Positions 33,859 to 43,700 of a stretch of DNA of 64,000 nucleotides are shown here, one piece after another. Each line of letters begins with the position of its first letter. Position 1 is the stretch's first letter. Made by a program: the position numbers and the translations under genes. The DNA is from Myxococcota bacterium (GTDB lineage Bacteria; Myxococcota_A; UBA796; UBA9615; JAKLKC01), in assembly GCA_023150875.1 (NCBI GenBank), contig JAKLKC010000005.1, forward strand, positions 114,882-178,881. The letters run 5' to 3'. The notes under the pieces were generated by a model that worked only from the letters and a program-made list of their open reading frames with translations, was not told where the DNA came from and ran no database searches.

Positions 33859-35280
33859 TCAAGGGGGGTCGAGCTTCAGCCGCACGAGCGGGTGGGTGCG
33901 CCAGTCACCGGAGAGCGCGGCGAACACCGTGTCGGACTCCAGGCCCCAGGCGTCCTCGACGTAGAGCGCGAGGGGGCGCCAGGTCTCTTCCGGGGTGGCG
34001 CCCCGCTTCTGCGCGGCCTTCGCCTCGACCCAGGCCGCGTGGTCGGTCCAGCAGTGGGCCGGCATCGACGCCGGCGGCGCGCCCCCGAGCGCCAGCCCGC
34101 GAAGGGCGTCCCCTTGCAGCGCCAGGGACGCGCCGGCGACCCGATGCGCCAGGCCCCTCGCGATCTCCGCGACCGTCCATGCACGGTCCACCCGCGTCTC
34201 GTCCACGGAATACGAAAACCCTCGCGTGGCCTCGCCCCCCTGCCAGCGCGCCGTGACCGTGCCCGACGCCGACACCCGCCAGCGCTCGGTGGGCAGGCGC
34301 ACCTCCACCTCGCGGGCCACGGTGCGCGGGACCCGCACGTTCCTGCCCGTCTCCGCCTCGCCGCAGGTGGTGGTCTCCAGCGTCGCGGGGCTGGTCTGGG
34401 CGCAACTCCCCATCTCGTCTCGCCGCACGCACTGGGGCACGTAGCTGTACTCCGTACTGCACCTCGTCCGGGTCTCGGGCACGAGGTCATAGACGACGTC
34501 CTGGACGACCTGGCGACGGGGCGCCGTCTCGCCCCGGGTCTGGTCCGCCGTGCAGGTGTCGAAGTGCACGCGCACCTCGACGGCCGCGTCCCCGCGGGAC
34601 CGGTCTTCCACCGAGATGCTCCAGCGGAGCTCCTTGTCCAGCGCTCCGCACGACGTCCCCTCCACGCGGTGCGTGACGCGCAGTTCGGGAGGCGGGACCG
34701 CCGCCGCCGAAGTGGAGGCCCACTGCTCGGCCTGGTCGCCGAGCCCGAAGTGGCGCGCGATCTGCGTGTGCAGCGCGGCGGCGCCCCACAGGGGCCCGCA
34801 GGTGTCGATGAGGGGCAGGTGCTCGTAACCCACGGCGCTCACCACGCCGGCCAGCGCCGGGATGTCGCCCCGCCTCACCTCGGCGAGGGTCCGCCCCCGG
34901 CTGGCCGCCAGCCTTCCCCCTCCCCTCTCCTTGAGGGGCAGGATCTCCCGCTCGGCGATGGCGTTGGCGGCGTCCGCCAGGGCGGTGGACGCCCGCCGCT
35001 CCACCTCGGCCAACTGCTCCCTCTGCCCCGCGGTCCGCTGGGCGCTGTCGCTCCACTTCCACTCCAGCACGGCGCGCGCCCGCCCCAGGGCGTCCCAACG
35101 GTCCCCCCATTCCCGGTCGCGCTCGGCCTGGTCCACCTGCCCCGAGAGCCACCTCACGATCGGATCGAAGGGAAGGCCCCGGCCGAGGGCGCGCCGCTCC
35201 TCCGGGGTCTGGCCGCCCTCCCCGGCGCGTGCGACGGACGCCGCGAGGAAGAGGAGCACGCCCGCCAGTGCCCACCACAT
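33859..35280 (-). CDS. Secreted protein of unknown function
   Basis: 473 residues with a clear signal peptide (LAGVLLFLAASVARA-GEG). I do not recognise the family. The middle (about 80-130) is helical and charged; the second half is beta-rich with six or more Cys, including DTCTADQ, RTRCSTEYSYVPQCVRR and LETTTCGEAETG, which suggests disulfides. The ATG at 35280 is chosen for the signal peptide; the frame stays open upstream through the N-terminal codons of a decayed HepT gene (GTG at 35385), so a fused longer product is conceivable. The two exported proteins at 35.9-38.9 kb are its nearest partners in kind but lie on the other strand. Confidence 0.65.
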   Translation of the reverse strand: MWWALAGVLLFLAASVARAGEGGQTPEERRALGRGLPFDPIVRWLSGQVDQAERDREWGDRWDALGRARAVLEWKWSDSAQRTAGQREQLAEVERRASTALADAANAIAEREILPLKERGGGRLAASRGRTLAEVRRGDIPALAGVVSAVGYEHLPLIDTCGPLWGAAALHTQIARHFGLGDQAEQWASTSAAAVPPPELRVTHRVEGTSCGALDKELRWSISVEDRSRGDAAVEVRVHFDTCTADQTRGETAPRRQVVQDVVYDLVPETRTRCSTEYSYVPQCVRRDEMGSCAQTSPATLETTTCGEAETGRNVRVPRTVAREVEVRLPTERWRVSASGTVTARWQGGEATRGFSYSVDETRVDRAWTVAEIARGLAHRVAGASLALQGDALRGLALGGAPPASMPAHCWTDHAAWVEAKAAQKRGATPEETWRPLALYVEDAWGLESDTVFAALSGDWRTHPLVRLKLDPP

Positions 35281-35325
35281 CTCATGACGATGACGGCTCC
35301 GCCCGCGCACTCGCTCTCCTCCTCC

Positions 35326-35477
35326 GGCAGCGTGGTCCTGGACGTGCTCCGGCTTCATGGCCAGACGTTCCAGGTCGAGCTTCACGCGGGTCGCCCCTCG
35401 CGGCCCCGGGCCGCCCGGGCCTCCAGGTCGCGGAGCAGCCCGGGCAGTCCGGGCAGGCCGAGGTGGGCGACGTCCAT
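35326..35477 (-). pseudogene. Decayed MntA-HepT toxin-antitoxin copy with internal deletion
   Basis: A 31-codon frame (35382-35477) opens MDVAHLGLPGLPGLLRDLEA and ends RAARGREGRPA, matching the first and last residues of the intact nucleotidyltransferase at 39933-40379 but lacking its middle. The next frame starts with a GTG overlapping the stop (GTGA), as in the intact pair, and reads VKLDLERLAMKPEHVQDHAA before similarity to HepT ends. It then runs in frame into the secreted-protein gene. Confidence 0.85.
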
Positions 35478-35612
35478 GAGCGGAGTGTACGACCGCAGGA
35501 CTGCCACCGCCACCCAAGTGCGGCGGCGGATGGGAGGCGGCGAGAGCGTGGGCAGGGTGGAATCCCCCAGGGCACTCGAAGGCCCGCACGCCCAGCACTC
35601 CACCGCTGGAGC

Positions 35613-35655
35613 CGGGGCCGCGGGGCGGGGCGGGGCGGGGCGGGGGCGGGGCGGA
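35613..35655 (+). repeat. GGGGC pentanucleotide tandem repeat
   Basis: Roughly seven GGGGC-type units in a row, upstream of the 35903 gene. The many adjacent G-tracts could form a G-quadruplex on the plus strand. The remaining bases between 35478 and 35902 show no gene that I can support. Confidence 0.75.
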
Positions 35656-35902
35656 GATGGGGAGGCCAAGGAGGGTGAGGAGCGCACGAGCGGTGAGAGT
35701 GGACACGGGGGACGCGGTTCGCCCCGGTTCGCGCTCCCCGCCCGCCTGCGCGGACCATCCGAGCGTGACGCGCCCGTTGCGTCCGTCCGGCGGCCGGAGG
35801 AGAATCCGGGCCGTCGGGGGCCGGGCTGGGGTCCGGATCCGTGCCCCCAACCTCAGCCGTCCGCCGGGGCTCCCCCGGCACATCGCGGCGAGGGAGGATG
35901 CC

Positions 35903-37336
35903 GTGCGCGACACCGCCGTCGATCCCCTGCTCTTCGTACTGGTCGCCGCTCTCGTCGCGCCATGGGGCTGCGCGCGGGACGGGGGACCGGGCGAACCCGT
36001 CGCGCCGGCCGGCCCGGCCCGGCTCGTGGTCACCGGTGTGCCCGTGGGGGGCGCGGCCCGGGTCGTGTGCGGCGGCCAGGAGCAACGCGTGGAACCCCTC
36101 GATCCGGTGTTCGGCGAGACGCTGGAGGTCCCCGCCGGCCCCTGCGAGGTCACCCTCGACGCACCGGGCTTCGCCGCGCCCGCCGTGTCGGTGGAGGCGA
36201 CCCCGGGCGCCGCGCCGCGGGTGACGCTCCTGGGGGCCGCGGCGGGCCCCGTGGAGGCGACGGTCACCATCACCGCCGGGCGGGCCGGGGCGGGGCTGGA
36301 CCCGGAGCCGGTCGCCGCCGCGGTCCGCTCCCGGGCGGTGGACCTCGCCGCGTGCGCCCGCCCCGGGGTGGTCCCGTTCGCTTCTCGCACCTTCGCCCTG
36401 CGGGTCCAGTACATACCCACGAACGTGCCCGAGCACCGATGGCAGGTGGGGGGCGGCAGCCGGTGCGTCGCGGACGTGGCTAACGCCGCCCTCCAGAATC
36501 GAGCGGTCCCCGACCCGCCGGGGGTCACGCAGCGGGAGAGCCTGGACCTGGATGTCGCGTTCCGGTTCGCACCCTCGAAGGCGGGGGGCGGCGCCCTCGC
36601 CCCCGCGGTCGCGACCCTCGCCCCGCTCCCGGCGGTCCCGGCCTCGGGGGCGCTCACCGGCGCGCTCGGGGAGGCGGGGATCCCCGACGACGCCCTGGGC
36701 TGGGACGCCGAGTCGCTGCTCGGGGTCGTGGACGCCGCCCACCGGGCCGGTCGTTACGGTCCGCCCGACGGGCCGCGGGCGGGCGACCACCGGGCGTGCG
36801 ACCTGCTGGCGCTGTGGGCGCGGCGCATGGCCCAGGAGTCCGTCATGGCGAAGGGGGCCGACGCGGAGGTGGCGCTGGCCGAGTCCACCGCCTACCTGCA
36901 GGCGGCGGAGGGGTACGCCGCCGGCGCCGTCCTGATGCGCGCCAGGGAGCGGCTGAAGGAGCTGGCCGCGACCCCCGCGGGACAGGCGCTCAAGGCGGAC
37001 CTGGCGACGGGGAAGGCCTGGGCGGAGTACGAGCACGTGACGTCCGCCGCGCTCGGAAGCGTGCTGACTGGAAACTTCAAGCAGGTCGCGGGAAAGGAGC
37101 TGGGAGGGTACGGGTCCGGTGGCCGGGCCCTCGCCTGGGCTGGGGCGATGGGGGGGCTGTTCGCCACCGTGGTCCGGGCGGCGGAGGCGGGCTCCGGTCT
37201 CACGCCGGATGGCCGCGCCGCCCACGAGAAGGCCGTGCGGGAGGTCCGTGAGGCGATGGACCGCGGCCTGGTCGAAGAGATCCCGCGGGTGATGGAGGCG
37301 CTGGTGGCGGCCGAGGCGGCGTTGCCGCGTCCGTAA
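35903..37336 (+). CDS. Exported protein of unknown function
   Basis: 477 residues. A GTG at 35903 with GGAGG upstream opens a signal peptide (PLLFVLVAALVAPWGC); the WGC end is not a canonical lipobox, so lipidation is uncertain. Residues 30-110 are beta-rich and PEGA-like (RLVVTGVPVGGAARVVCGGQ, GPCEVTLDAPGFAAPAVSVE). The middle has VRVQYIPTNVP-type strands and two Cys. From about 300 it is helical (ALAESTAYLQAAEGYAAGAV), ending MEALVAAEAALPRP. No catalytic motif is visible. The next gene starts 29 bases downstream, so the two are probably one operon. Confidence 0.65.
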   Translation: MRDTAVDPLLFVLVAALVAPWGCARDGGPGEPVAPAGPARLVVTGVPVGGAARVVCGGQEQRVEPLDPVFGETLEVPAGPCEVTLDAPGFAAPAVSVEATPGAAPRVTLLGAAAGPVEATVTITAGRAGAGLDPEPVAAAVRSRAVDLAACARPGVVPFASRTFALRVQYIPTNVPEHRWQVGGGSRCVADVANAALQNRAVPDPPGVTQRESLDLDVAFRFAPSKAGGGALAPAVATLAPLPAVPASGALTGALGEAGIPDDALGWDAESLLGVVDAAHRAGRYGPPDGPRAGDHRACDLLALWARRMAQESVMAKGADAEVALAESTAYLQAAEGYAAGAVLMRARERLKELAATPAGQALKADLATGKAWAEYEHVTSAALGSVLTGNFKQVAGKELGGYGSGGRALAWAGAMGGLFATVVRAAEAGSGLTPDGRAAHEKAVREVREAMDRGLVEEIPRVMEALVAAEAALPRP

Positions 37337-37365
37337 GGGCCCCACCGGGCCGAGGGGAGGTGACC

Positions 37366-38904
37366 GTGACGAGGATGTCCGACGAGCCGAGGCCGTGCTG
37401 GGGTCCCGCGACGCGCGCGCTCGCCGCGCTGGTCGCCGGGGCGGTGGCCGGCTGCGCGCCGGTACTGGAGAGAAGAGTCGAGTTCGAGCCCGCGGGAGAG
37501 GCGCGTCCCGTCCCGGGTGCCACCCCGTCGCCCTCCCGCGAACGGCAAGGGGTGTTGGACGTCGCCGCCAGGCTCTCCGGCTCCCGGGTCGAGGTCACCG
37601 CGGTCCGGTACGACGAGTGCGTGCAGGAACGGGAGGCTCCCTTCATCGAGACCTCCGTGATCGTCAAGCGGCAGCCCGCCTGGGGCACGGTCATCAACGT
37701 CCTCGGCCTGGCCATGGGCGCCTTGCTGGTGGCCCCCGCCGTCGGCCTCGCGGTCGAGAGGTCGAAGGAGGACCCGCCCGACGACGAGGGGGTATCGCCG
37801 GGGGGGATCGCGGCCATCGGCATCAGCGGCGGCTTGGTCATGGCGCTACCCATCGCCAACTTCGCCCGGGCGGCTGCCGCTCGCCCCCCTCCTCCCAAGG
37901 AGGTGTTGCGCCGAGTGGAGCCCCTGGTTTCCCGGTGCAACGAGAGGCCGGAGCCCAAGGTGGCCGTGGAGGTGCGTTTCCGCCCTGGGGAGCAGTTCGC
38001 TCCCTTCGCCTCCCTGGAGCTCTTCGTCACCGAGCCTCGACGCGGCCGGATCCCCGTCGAGACCGGAGCGGACGGCCGCGGCGTGGTTGACCTGGCCCGA
38101 TTCCCGCTCCCCACCGAGTCGCTGGGGCCCGCGGAGGAGTTCCAGGTCTGGCGGATCGGCGGGGGAAGCGGCCCCCAGGTCCCCGTCCGGGTGGCCTCGT
38201 TCCCCGCTTCGGCGGTCGCCGGGGTCTTGGGGCAGGAACCGACGCCGCGCTCGGATCCGGACGACGTTGCGCTCGCCGCGGTGGCAAGAGCCTGGGTCAC
38301 GGCGACGGACGAGGCGTTCAGCGAGGGGCTTCGCGGCATGGGCGCGCCCCTCTTCCGGGCCCTTCCACCCGCGGTCCGGGCCGGCGCGCACGCCCGGGTC
38401 GAACTGCGCAGGGCTCGGGACGAACTCTCACGGATCGACGGGTCGTGCCGCCAGCACGAGGGAAGGGAGGTCGCCCGCCTGGAATCCGAGGCCCAGGACC
38501 TCCTGGTGAGGGCCCACCGCGCCGCCACCGACTCCGACCGCGAGGCCTTGATGGTCCTCTCCACCCAGGTCGGCGCGCGCAACCGCCTCCGGATCGAGGA
38601 GATCGAGGTCCGCGCCCACGGCCGGGACGGGTGGGCCGCCCACCGGCGGGAGCGCGAGGCCGTGGTGCGGCGGGGGGCGGCCTGGTTGCGGGCCGTGGCC
38701 GAGTCCGGCGACCCGCGGGTGTACGTCGAACTCATGCTCTCCGTGTGCACCGCGCGCATGCCCATCGGCCTCGACGAGGAGTCGACGGTGCGCTGGACCC
38801 TCTTCGCCCGAGACCCCGTCTGCGACCTGGCCCGGGAGGAGGCGACGAACCTCCCACCGCCTCCAGATCTGGCCGCCCGGTTGGAGCAGCTCCCTCCATC
38901 GTGA
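37366..38904 (+). CDS. Lipoprotein of unknown function
   Basis: 512 residues. Signal peptide with lipobox VAGAVAGC (Cys30). A hydrophobic pair of segments around TVINVLGLAMGALLVAPAVG and IAAIGISGGLVMALPIANF (about 105-165) suggests a membrane hairpin in the middle. It is followed by a beta domain (PKVAVEVRFRPGEQFAPFAS) and a long charged helical C-terminal half rich in Arg and Glu (ARVELRRARDELSRI). I choose the GTG at 37366, five bases after GGGGAGG; a GTG two codons earlier and an ATG three codons later are alternatives. It follows another exported unknown protein and probably shares its transcript. Family not recognised. Confidence 0.62.
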   Translation: MTRMSDEPRPCWGPATRALAALVAGAVAGCAPVLERRVEFEPAGEARPVPGATPSPSRERQGVLDVAARLSGSRVEVTAVRYDECVQEREAPFIETSVIVKRQPAWGTVINVLGLAMGALLVAPAVGLAVERSKEDPPDDEGVSPGGIAAIGISGGLVMALPIANFARAAAARPPPPKEVLRRVEPLVSRCNERPEPKVAVEVRFRPGEQFAPFASLELFVTEPRRGRIPVETGADGRGVVDLARFPLPTESLGPAEEFQVWRIGGGSGPQVPVRVASFPASAVAGVLGQEPTPRSDPDDVALAAVARAWVTATDEAFSEGLRGMGAPLFRALPPAVRAGAHARVELRRARDELSRIDGSCRQHEGREVARLESEAQDLLVRAHRAATDSDREALMVLSTQVGARNRLRIEEIEVRAHGRDGWAAHRREREAVVRRGAAWLRAVAESGDPRVYVELMLSVCTARMPIGLDEESTVRWTLFARDPVCDLAREEATNLPPPPDLAARLEQLPPS

Positions 38905-39067
38905 CCTGATCCCCCACCGCGGCGGAAGAAGCCGGGCCAGCGCCGACGCCCGACCAGAGCGGGACTCCCTGATGCCGACCCGCCCCCGCGGAACCTCCGC
39001 TCGTCCGACACGAGGGTCCCGGGCTCGGCAGCCACCGCTCCGGCGCCTTGACGCCAAGGAGGATCCC

Positions 39068-39649
39068 ATGCTCTCCACGAGGTTCGACGAGGCCCTGGTG
39101 TACGCCCACGACGCCCACCGGCGGCAGCGGCGCAAGGGCACCCGGATCCCCTACGTGTCCCACCTGCTCGCCGTCGCGGCGACGGTGCTGGAGCACGGCG
39201 GCACCGAGGACGAGGCCATCGGCGCCCTGCTCCACGACGTCGCCGAGGACCAGGGGGGCAGAGAGCGCCTCGCCGACGTCGAGGTCCGCTTCGGATCCGC
39301 GGTGGCCGCCATCGTCGAGGGCTGCACCGACGCCTGGGGGGAGCCGAAGCCTCCGTGGCGGGAGAGGAAGGAGTCCTACGTCGCCCACCTGAAGGGGGCC
39401 TCGCCCTCCGTCGCCCTGGTGTCCGCCGCCGACAAGCTGCACAACGCCCGGGCGATCCTCCGGGACCACCGCGTCCACGGCGACGCCCTTTGGGCGCGCT
39501 TCAACGCCACCCGGGACGGCCTCCTCTGGTACTACTCCGCCCTCGCCGCGGCATTCGAGGCCCGGGGGGACTGCCCCGTGGCCGGGGAGCTCCGGGAGGT
39601 GGTGGACCGCCTGCTGGCCGAGGCGTCCCGGGGCCCCGCACCGGCCTGA
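39068..39649 (+). CDS. HD-domain phosphohydrolase, RelA/SpoT-hydrolase-like
   Basis: 193-residue stand-alone HD hydrolase of the kind related to the (p)ppGpp hydrolase half of SpoT and to MESH1. Metal ligands are visible in IPYVSHLLAV (His), ALLHDVAEDQ (His-Asp) and VSAADKLHNARAIL (Asp and Lys). No synthetase, TGS or ACT domain is attached. The ATG at 39068 has AAGGAGG upstream, an ideal ribosome site. The substrate could be (p)ppGpp or another nucleotide. The last 80 bases of the gene recur in decayed form at 44472-44550. Confidence 0.85.
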   Translation: MLSTRFDEALVYAHDAHRRQRRKGTRIPYVSHLLAVAATVLEHGGTEDEAIGALLHDVAEDQGGRERLADVEVRFGSAVAAIVEGCTDAWGEPKPPWRERKESYVAHLKGASPSVALVSAADKLHNARAILRDHRVHGDALWARFNATRDGLLWYYSALAAAFEARGDCPVAGELREVVDRLLAEASRGPAPA

Positions 39650-39741
39650 ACCGCCCCCCCTGTTCTCCACCGTGGGCATCCGCAACGCAGAACCCTGGCT
39701 GGAGGCCACCCGCTGGCGGGGCGGCCTCCCCGGCGGGCCCG

Positions 39742-39936
39742 AGCAGCGTTGGCCACCTGCATCGCGACGTCGATCGCAGCCTGGATGGCCGTCTGCACGG
39801 CGTGGTCCATCGCGAGGATACCCAACCGGTCCTGTGAGAACCGATCCCATGGCCAGGCGCCGATCCGCTCCAGGATGGCACAGTGGTCCTGGACGTGCTC
39901 CAGCTTCATCGCCAGGCGCTCCAGGTCGAGCTTCAC
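39742..39936 (-). pseudogene. Truncated HepT (HEPN/DUF86) toxin gene
   Basis: Starts with a GTG overlapping the MntA stop (GTGA). About 65 codons resemble HepT: VKLDLERLAMKLEHVQDHCA, then DRLGILAMDHAVQTAIQAAI and DVAMQVANAA. The frame remains open to 39532 but downstream sequence is no longer HepT-like, and the C-terminal HEPN helix with the catalytic R-x(4-6)-H motif is missing. Therefore the toxin RNase is probably dead. Confidence 0.8.
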
Positions 39937-40379
39937 GCGGGGCGCCCCTCTCGGACCCGCGCCACCCGGGCCTCCCACGACATCCGGGCCATCCGGCGGG
40001 CGTCCATCCCCAGGTGGAACGCCCGGATCTGCCACTCGACCCGGAACACCGGATCCCGATCATAGATCGGCACCCCGTCCCGAACGAGCGCGAAGGCGAC
40101 CAGGGGCTTCATCTCCTGCGCCACCACGGCATCGACCTGGTGGTCCGAAAGACCCATCGCCTCCGGCACTTCGACTCGGAACGCCACCAGCCTCGCCAGG
40201 CTGTCCGGCCGCTCTTCCCACCCCCGGGCCGCCAGGATCGCCACGTCGACGTCCGAGTCCGGCCGGTGATCCCCCCGGGCCCGGCTCCCGAAAACCCAGG
40301 CCGCGGCCACGTCCGGCTGGGCCTCCAGGTAGCGGAGCAGCCCTGGCAATCCGGGCACGTCGAGGTGGGCGACGTCCAT
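39933..40379 (-). CDS. mntA: MNT-type nucleotidyltransferase (MntA-like antitoxin)
   Basis: 148-residue minimal nucleotidyltransferase. The active site reads VFGSRARGDHRPDSDVDVAI, with GS and the D-x-D metal ligands all present. In characterised MntA-HepT modules this enzyme AMPylates the HepT toxin near its active site and silences it. ATG at 40379; the stop overlaps a truncated HepT. With HepT truncated, the enzyme is an orphan that might counter another HEPN toxin or be on its way out. The same gene, reduced to 31 codons, is found at 35.4 kb. Confidence 0.9.
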   Translation of the reverse strand: MDVAHLDVPGLPGLLRYLEAQPDVAAAWVFGSRARGDHRPDSDVDVAILAARGWEERPDSLARLVAFRVEVPEAMGLSDHQVDAVVAQEMKPLVAFALVRDGVPIYDRDPVFRVEWQIRAFHLGMDARRMARMSWEARVARVREGRPA

Positions 40380-40612
40380 GGGGAGAGTGTACGACCGCAG
40401 GACTGCCGCCGCCACCGACGCACGGGGGGCGAGGTCCGGGGAGGCGGCGGGGCCGTGGACGGGGTGGCGTCCGCCGAGGCGGTTGGTGGCCACGTCCACA
40501 ATGCGGACCCGAAGAAGGGGCGGGCCGGAGCGGAGTGCGAGCACGAGACGCTGGTCGTCCTCGGCAGCGGGGTATCCCGCGAGCAGGCCGCCCGGGAAGA
40601 CCGGGAGGCGAT

Positions 40613-40665
40613 GGTCAGCCCATCCCCGCCTGCCACCGGGGGGCTCGCCCCCGGGGCCAGCTCCC
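40613..40665. repeat. 53-bp direct repeat, copy 1
   Basis: Identical over 53 bases to 44551-44603, in the same orientation. It contains a hairpin (7-bp stem CCGGGGG/CCCCCGG with a 5-base loop). It lies 84 bases past the stop of the FG-GAP lipoprotein gene and could end its transcript. The rest of the 370-bp gap 40380-40749 has no supported gene. Confidence 0.9.
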
Positions 40666-40749
40666 CACCACCGAGTCCGGTCCCCGTCCCGATGGCGCTA
40701 CGGCACGCCTCGGGATCGGGTCTGCCCAGACGGGATCGCCCCCCAGGGC

Positions 40750-43700
40750 TCAGGGCCCTGGCCCCCCGCGGACCAGCCAGGCCTCGCCCACCTCCCAGAG
40801 GTCGGTCGGGCCGGACCACGAGACGCCGAGCAGGATGTCGTCGTACCCGTCGCCGTCGGTGTCTCCCAAGCCCGCGGCGGCCTGGAGCCAACTGCCGGGG
40901 CCGAGCCCGGGGAGGATCCCGTCGGCGTCCGCCAGGTCCCGCGTGCCCGCGATGGGGCCGCGGAGCAGGTAGGCGGCGCCCGAGTCGGTACCGCCGCGGT
41001 CGCTGCCCGGGGCGGTCACCACGAGGTCGGCCCAGCCATCGCCGTCCAGGTCGCGTACCGGCGTGGCGAAGGCGGCGTGATCGAAGGGGACCTCGCCTCG
41101 TACCATGAAGGCGGCGTCTTCCGGGTTCGGCGTGTCGGGCACGGGGCTCCGGAAGACCATCACCCGGCCTCGGTGCTCGGAGTCGGCGTCATCGCTCCGG
41201 TCACCCACGATGACGTCCGAGAGCCCGTCCCCATCGAAGTCCATGCCCCCGATGGCGATCCCCCCCGGGAGGATGGCGGCGGCGTCGGCGGCCGTCAGCG
41301 CCCCCGTGGCGGGACCCAGGAACAGGTAGCTCTCTCCGTAGTACCCGTAGAGGACACCCCAGAAGTCGTTGAGGGGCGAGTCCCGACCGATGACCACGTC
41401 GTCCAGCCCGTCCCCGTTGACGTCCCCGACGTAGGCGATGCTACAGGTCGGGGGAGCGCTGGCCGGCGGGACATCGAGCGTCACGTGGTCCTCCGCGGCG
41501 GACGTCAGGTACCGGTCTGTGGCGGGCCCACGGACCGGCCAGGCAAGCCCCTCGCCGCAGACCCAGATGTCGTCGTACCCGTCCCCATCCAGGTCGCCTG
41601 CCACGGCGACCCCCTGGCCGAGGGAACCGGTGCCGGAGCTGAACCTCGCGTCGGCATCGGCCAGGTACACGTCGGAGGTGACGGGGCCGCTCACCAGCCA
41701 TGCCTTTCCGTTGTCCCAGGTCCCCGCGTCTGGCGATCCGATGACGACATCGTCCACCCCGTCGCCATCGACGTCGCCGCCGCCAGCCAGCGACGAGCCC
41801 GCCCGGTCCACCGAGTCCTCCGGCAGGATCCAGAAGCCCCCGACCTCGCCTCCGCCGGGGGGGATGGGGCCGGGGATCAGCAGCACTCCGCCGCCGAGGT
41901 ACGTCGCGCCGTCGGCACCGTCGTAGGAGGGGGCGGAGACGAGGACGTCCGCCACGCCGTCGCCCGTCGCATCTCCGGCCCCGGTCACGACGAACCCGAA
42001 TGCGCCCCCCTCGCCCCCGGCCACGATCCGTGTCTCGACGTCGCCCGTCGGGAGGGGACCGAACGGCCCGCACAGGCCGTCGTCGGTCGAGCAGTCGTCG
42101 TCGACTCCGTTGCCGCAGATCTCCGCCCGCTCGGGGGATCGGGCGGGATCGGCGTCGTCACAGTCGCCCTCGCAGGGGGTGGCGCCGTCCCCATCGGCGT
42201 CGGTCTCACCGCCCTCGTCCACCGCCCCGTCGCAGTCGTTGTCCCGCCCGTCGCAGCACTCGTACGCGCCGGGCAGGACCGTGGGGTCGTGGTCGTCGCA
42301 GTCACCACCGGCGGAGTCGACTCCGTCGGCATCGGAGTCCCGCCACGCCCGCCCGGGCACGGTCATCAGAGGCGCGAAGGGGTAGTAGGCGAAGTAGTCA
42401 TCCCATGCGTCTTCATGGTGCCAAGCGGCCACGATCAGGTCGTCCAGGCCGTCACCATCGACGTCTCCCGTGGGGGCGAAATAGAACCCCACCCTGTAGT
42501 AGGACTGCCCGAGCAGGGTCCAGGCGACGGCCGGCAGGTCCAGGATCCCCTTCACGGGTCCGGTCACGACGTAGATGCCACCTGTGCCGTGGCCCTGGCC
42601 CAACCCCGGCGCGCCGACGACGAGATCGGGGTGTCCGTCCCCGTTCATGTCCCCCGCGCCCTCTACCACCCAGCCCGCGTAGTCCTCGTGGAGGGCGCTG
42701 CCCACCAGGACCGCGTCCGCGTCGGCGAGGGACGACTCGCCGGAGAGCGGGCCGAGGACGACGTAGGCCGCGCCTGCCGGAGCCCCGTCGACGGTGTACT
42801 CCGGGGAACCGACCACCACGTCGTCCCACCCGTCGCCGTCGATGTCCCCTGCGAACGCCACCGACGTGCCCGCCGCGGAGCCGGGCTGCGCGGGATCTCC
42901 CAGCAGGCGCATATCGGCGCCGGCGAGGTCCCTGTCGGAGTCGATGGGACCGAAGAGGCCATAGACCGCGCCGGCGTCCGCCGCCGCCGCGTCGCTCCCC
43001 GGCATCCCGACGAGCAGGTCGGGTACCCCGTCGCCGTTCAGGTCTCCGCCCAGGGCGAGGTCCCCTGCCGCGCCATCCTCGGGCGCTTCCGGCAGGATGC
43101 GGAACCCGTGCTCCATCCCCGACCACGAAGGCCCTGGCAGGATGCGCGCTGCCCCGGCGACCTCCACGTCCCCGCCAGTGGTGGCCACGACGAGGTCGGG
43201 CCAGCCGTCGAGGGTGAGGTCGGATCCGCCGGCCAGGGGCGCGGCGGGGGAGGCGCCCCCTCCGAAGTCGTCGATGCGGACCGCGATGTCGTTGGCGTGT
43301 CCCAGCTCGGCCAGGGGTCCAAGGAACACGCGGACCTCGCCGTCTCCCATTGCCGCCAGATCGGCGAGACCGTCACCGTCGACGTCTCCTGCTCCGACCA
43401 GCGCCTCCACGAAGAAATCGTCCTCGGCCGTCGACCACGAGTGGCCGCCGTGCTCCAACTGCCACTCCATGTCGGGACCGCCGGAGACCACTTCGATGAC
43501 CGTCCAGCAGTACCAACTCTCCACCCCCGTCTGCATGCACTCCAGGCCACCGATGGCCACGTCCTCGTACCCGTCGCAGCTCACGTCGCCGAGGGGTGCG
43601 AGTGCACTGGGATAGTCCGCCTCCCACACGGACGCCCCGCCGGAAGGGAGGAGGGTGACCCGGGGCTCGGCGACCTGGACGGCGGGGGCGGCGGTCGGGA

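Noticed and set aside
39532..39741. Full-length HepT through the open frame
   Set aside because: Similarity stops at about codon 65; the remaining frame is the antisense of the HD gene 3' end and lacks the HEPN catalytic helix.
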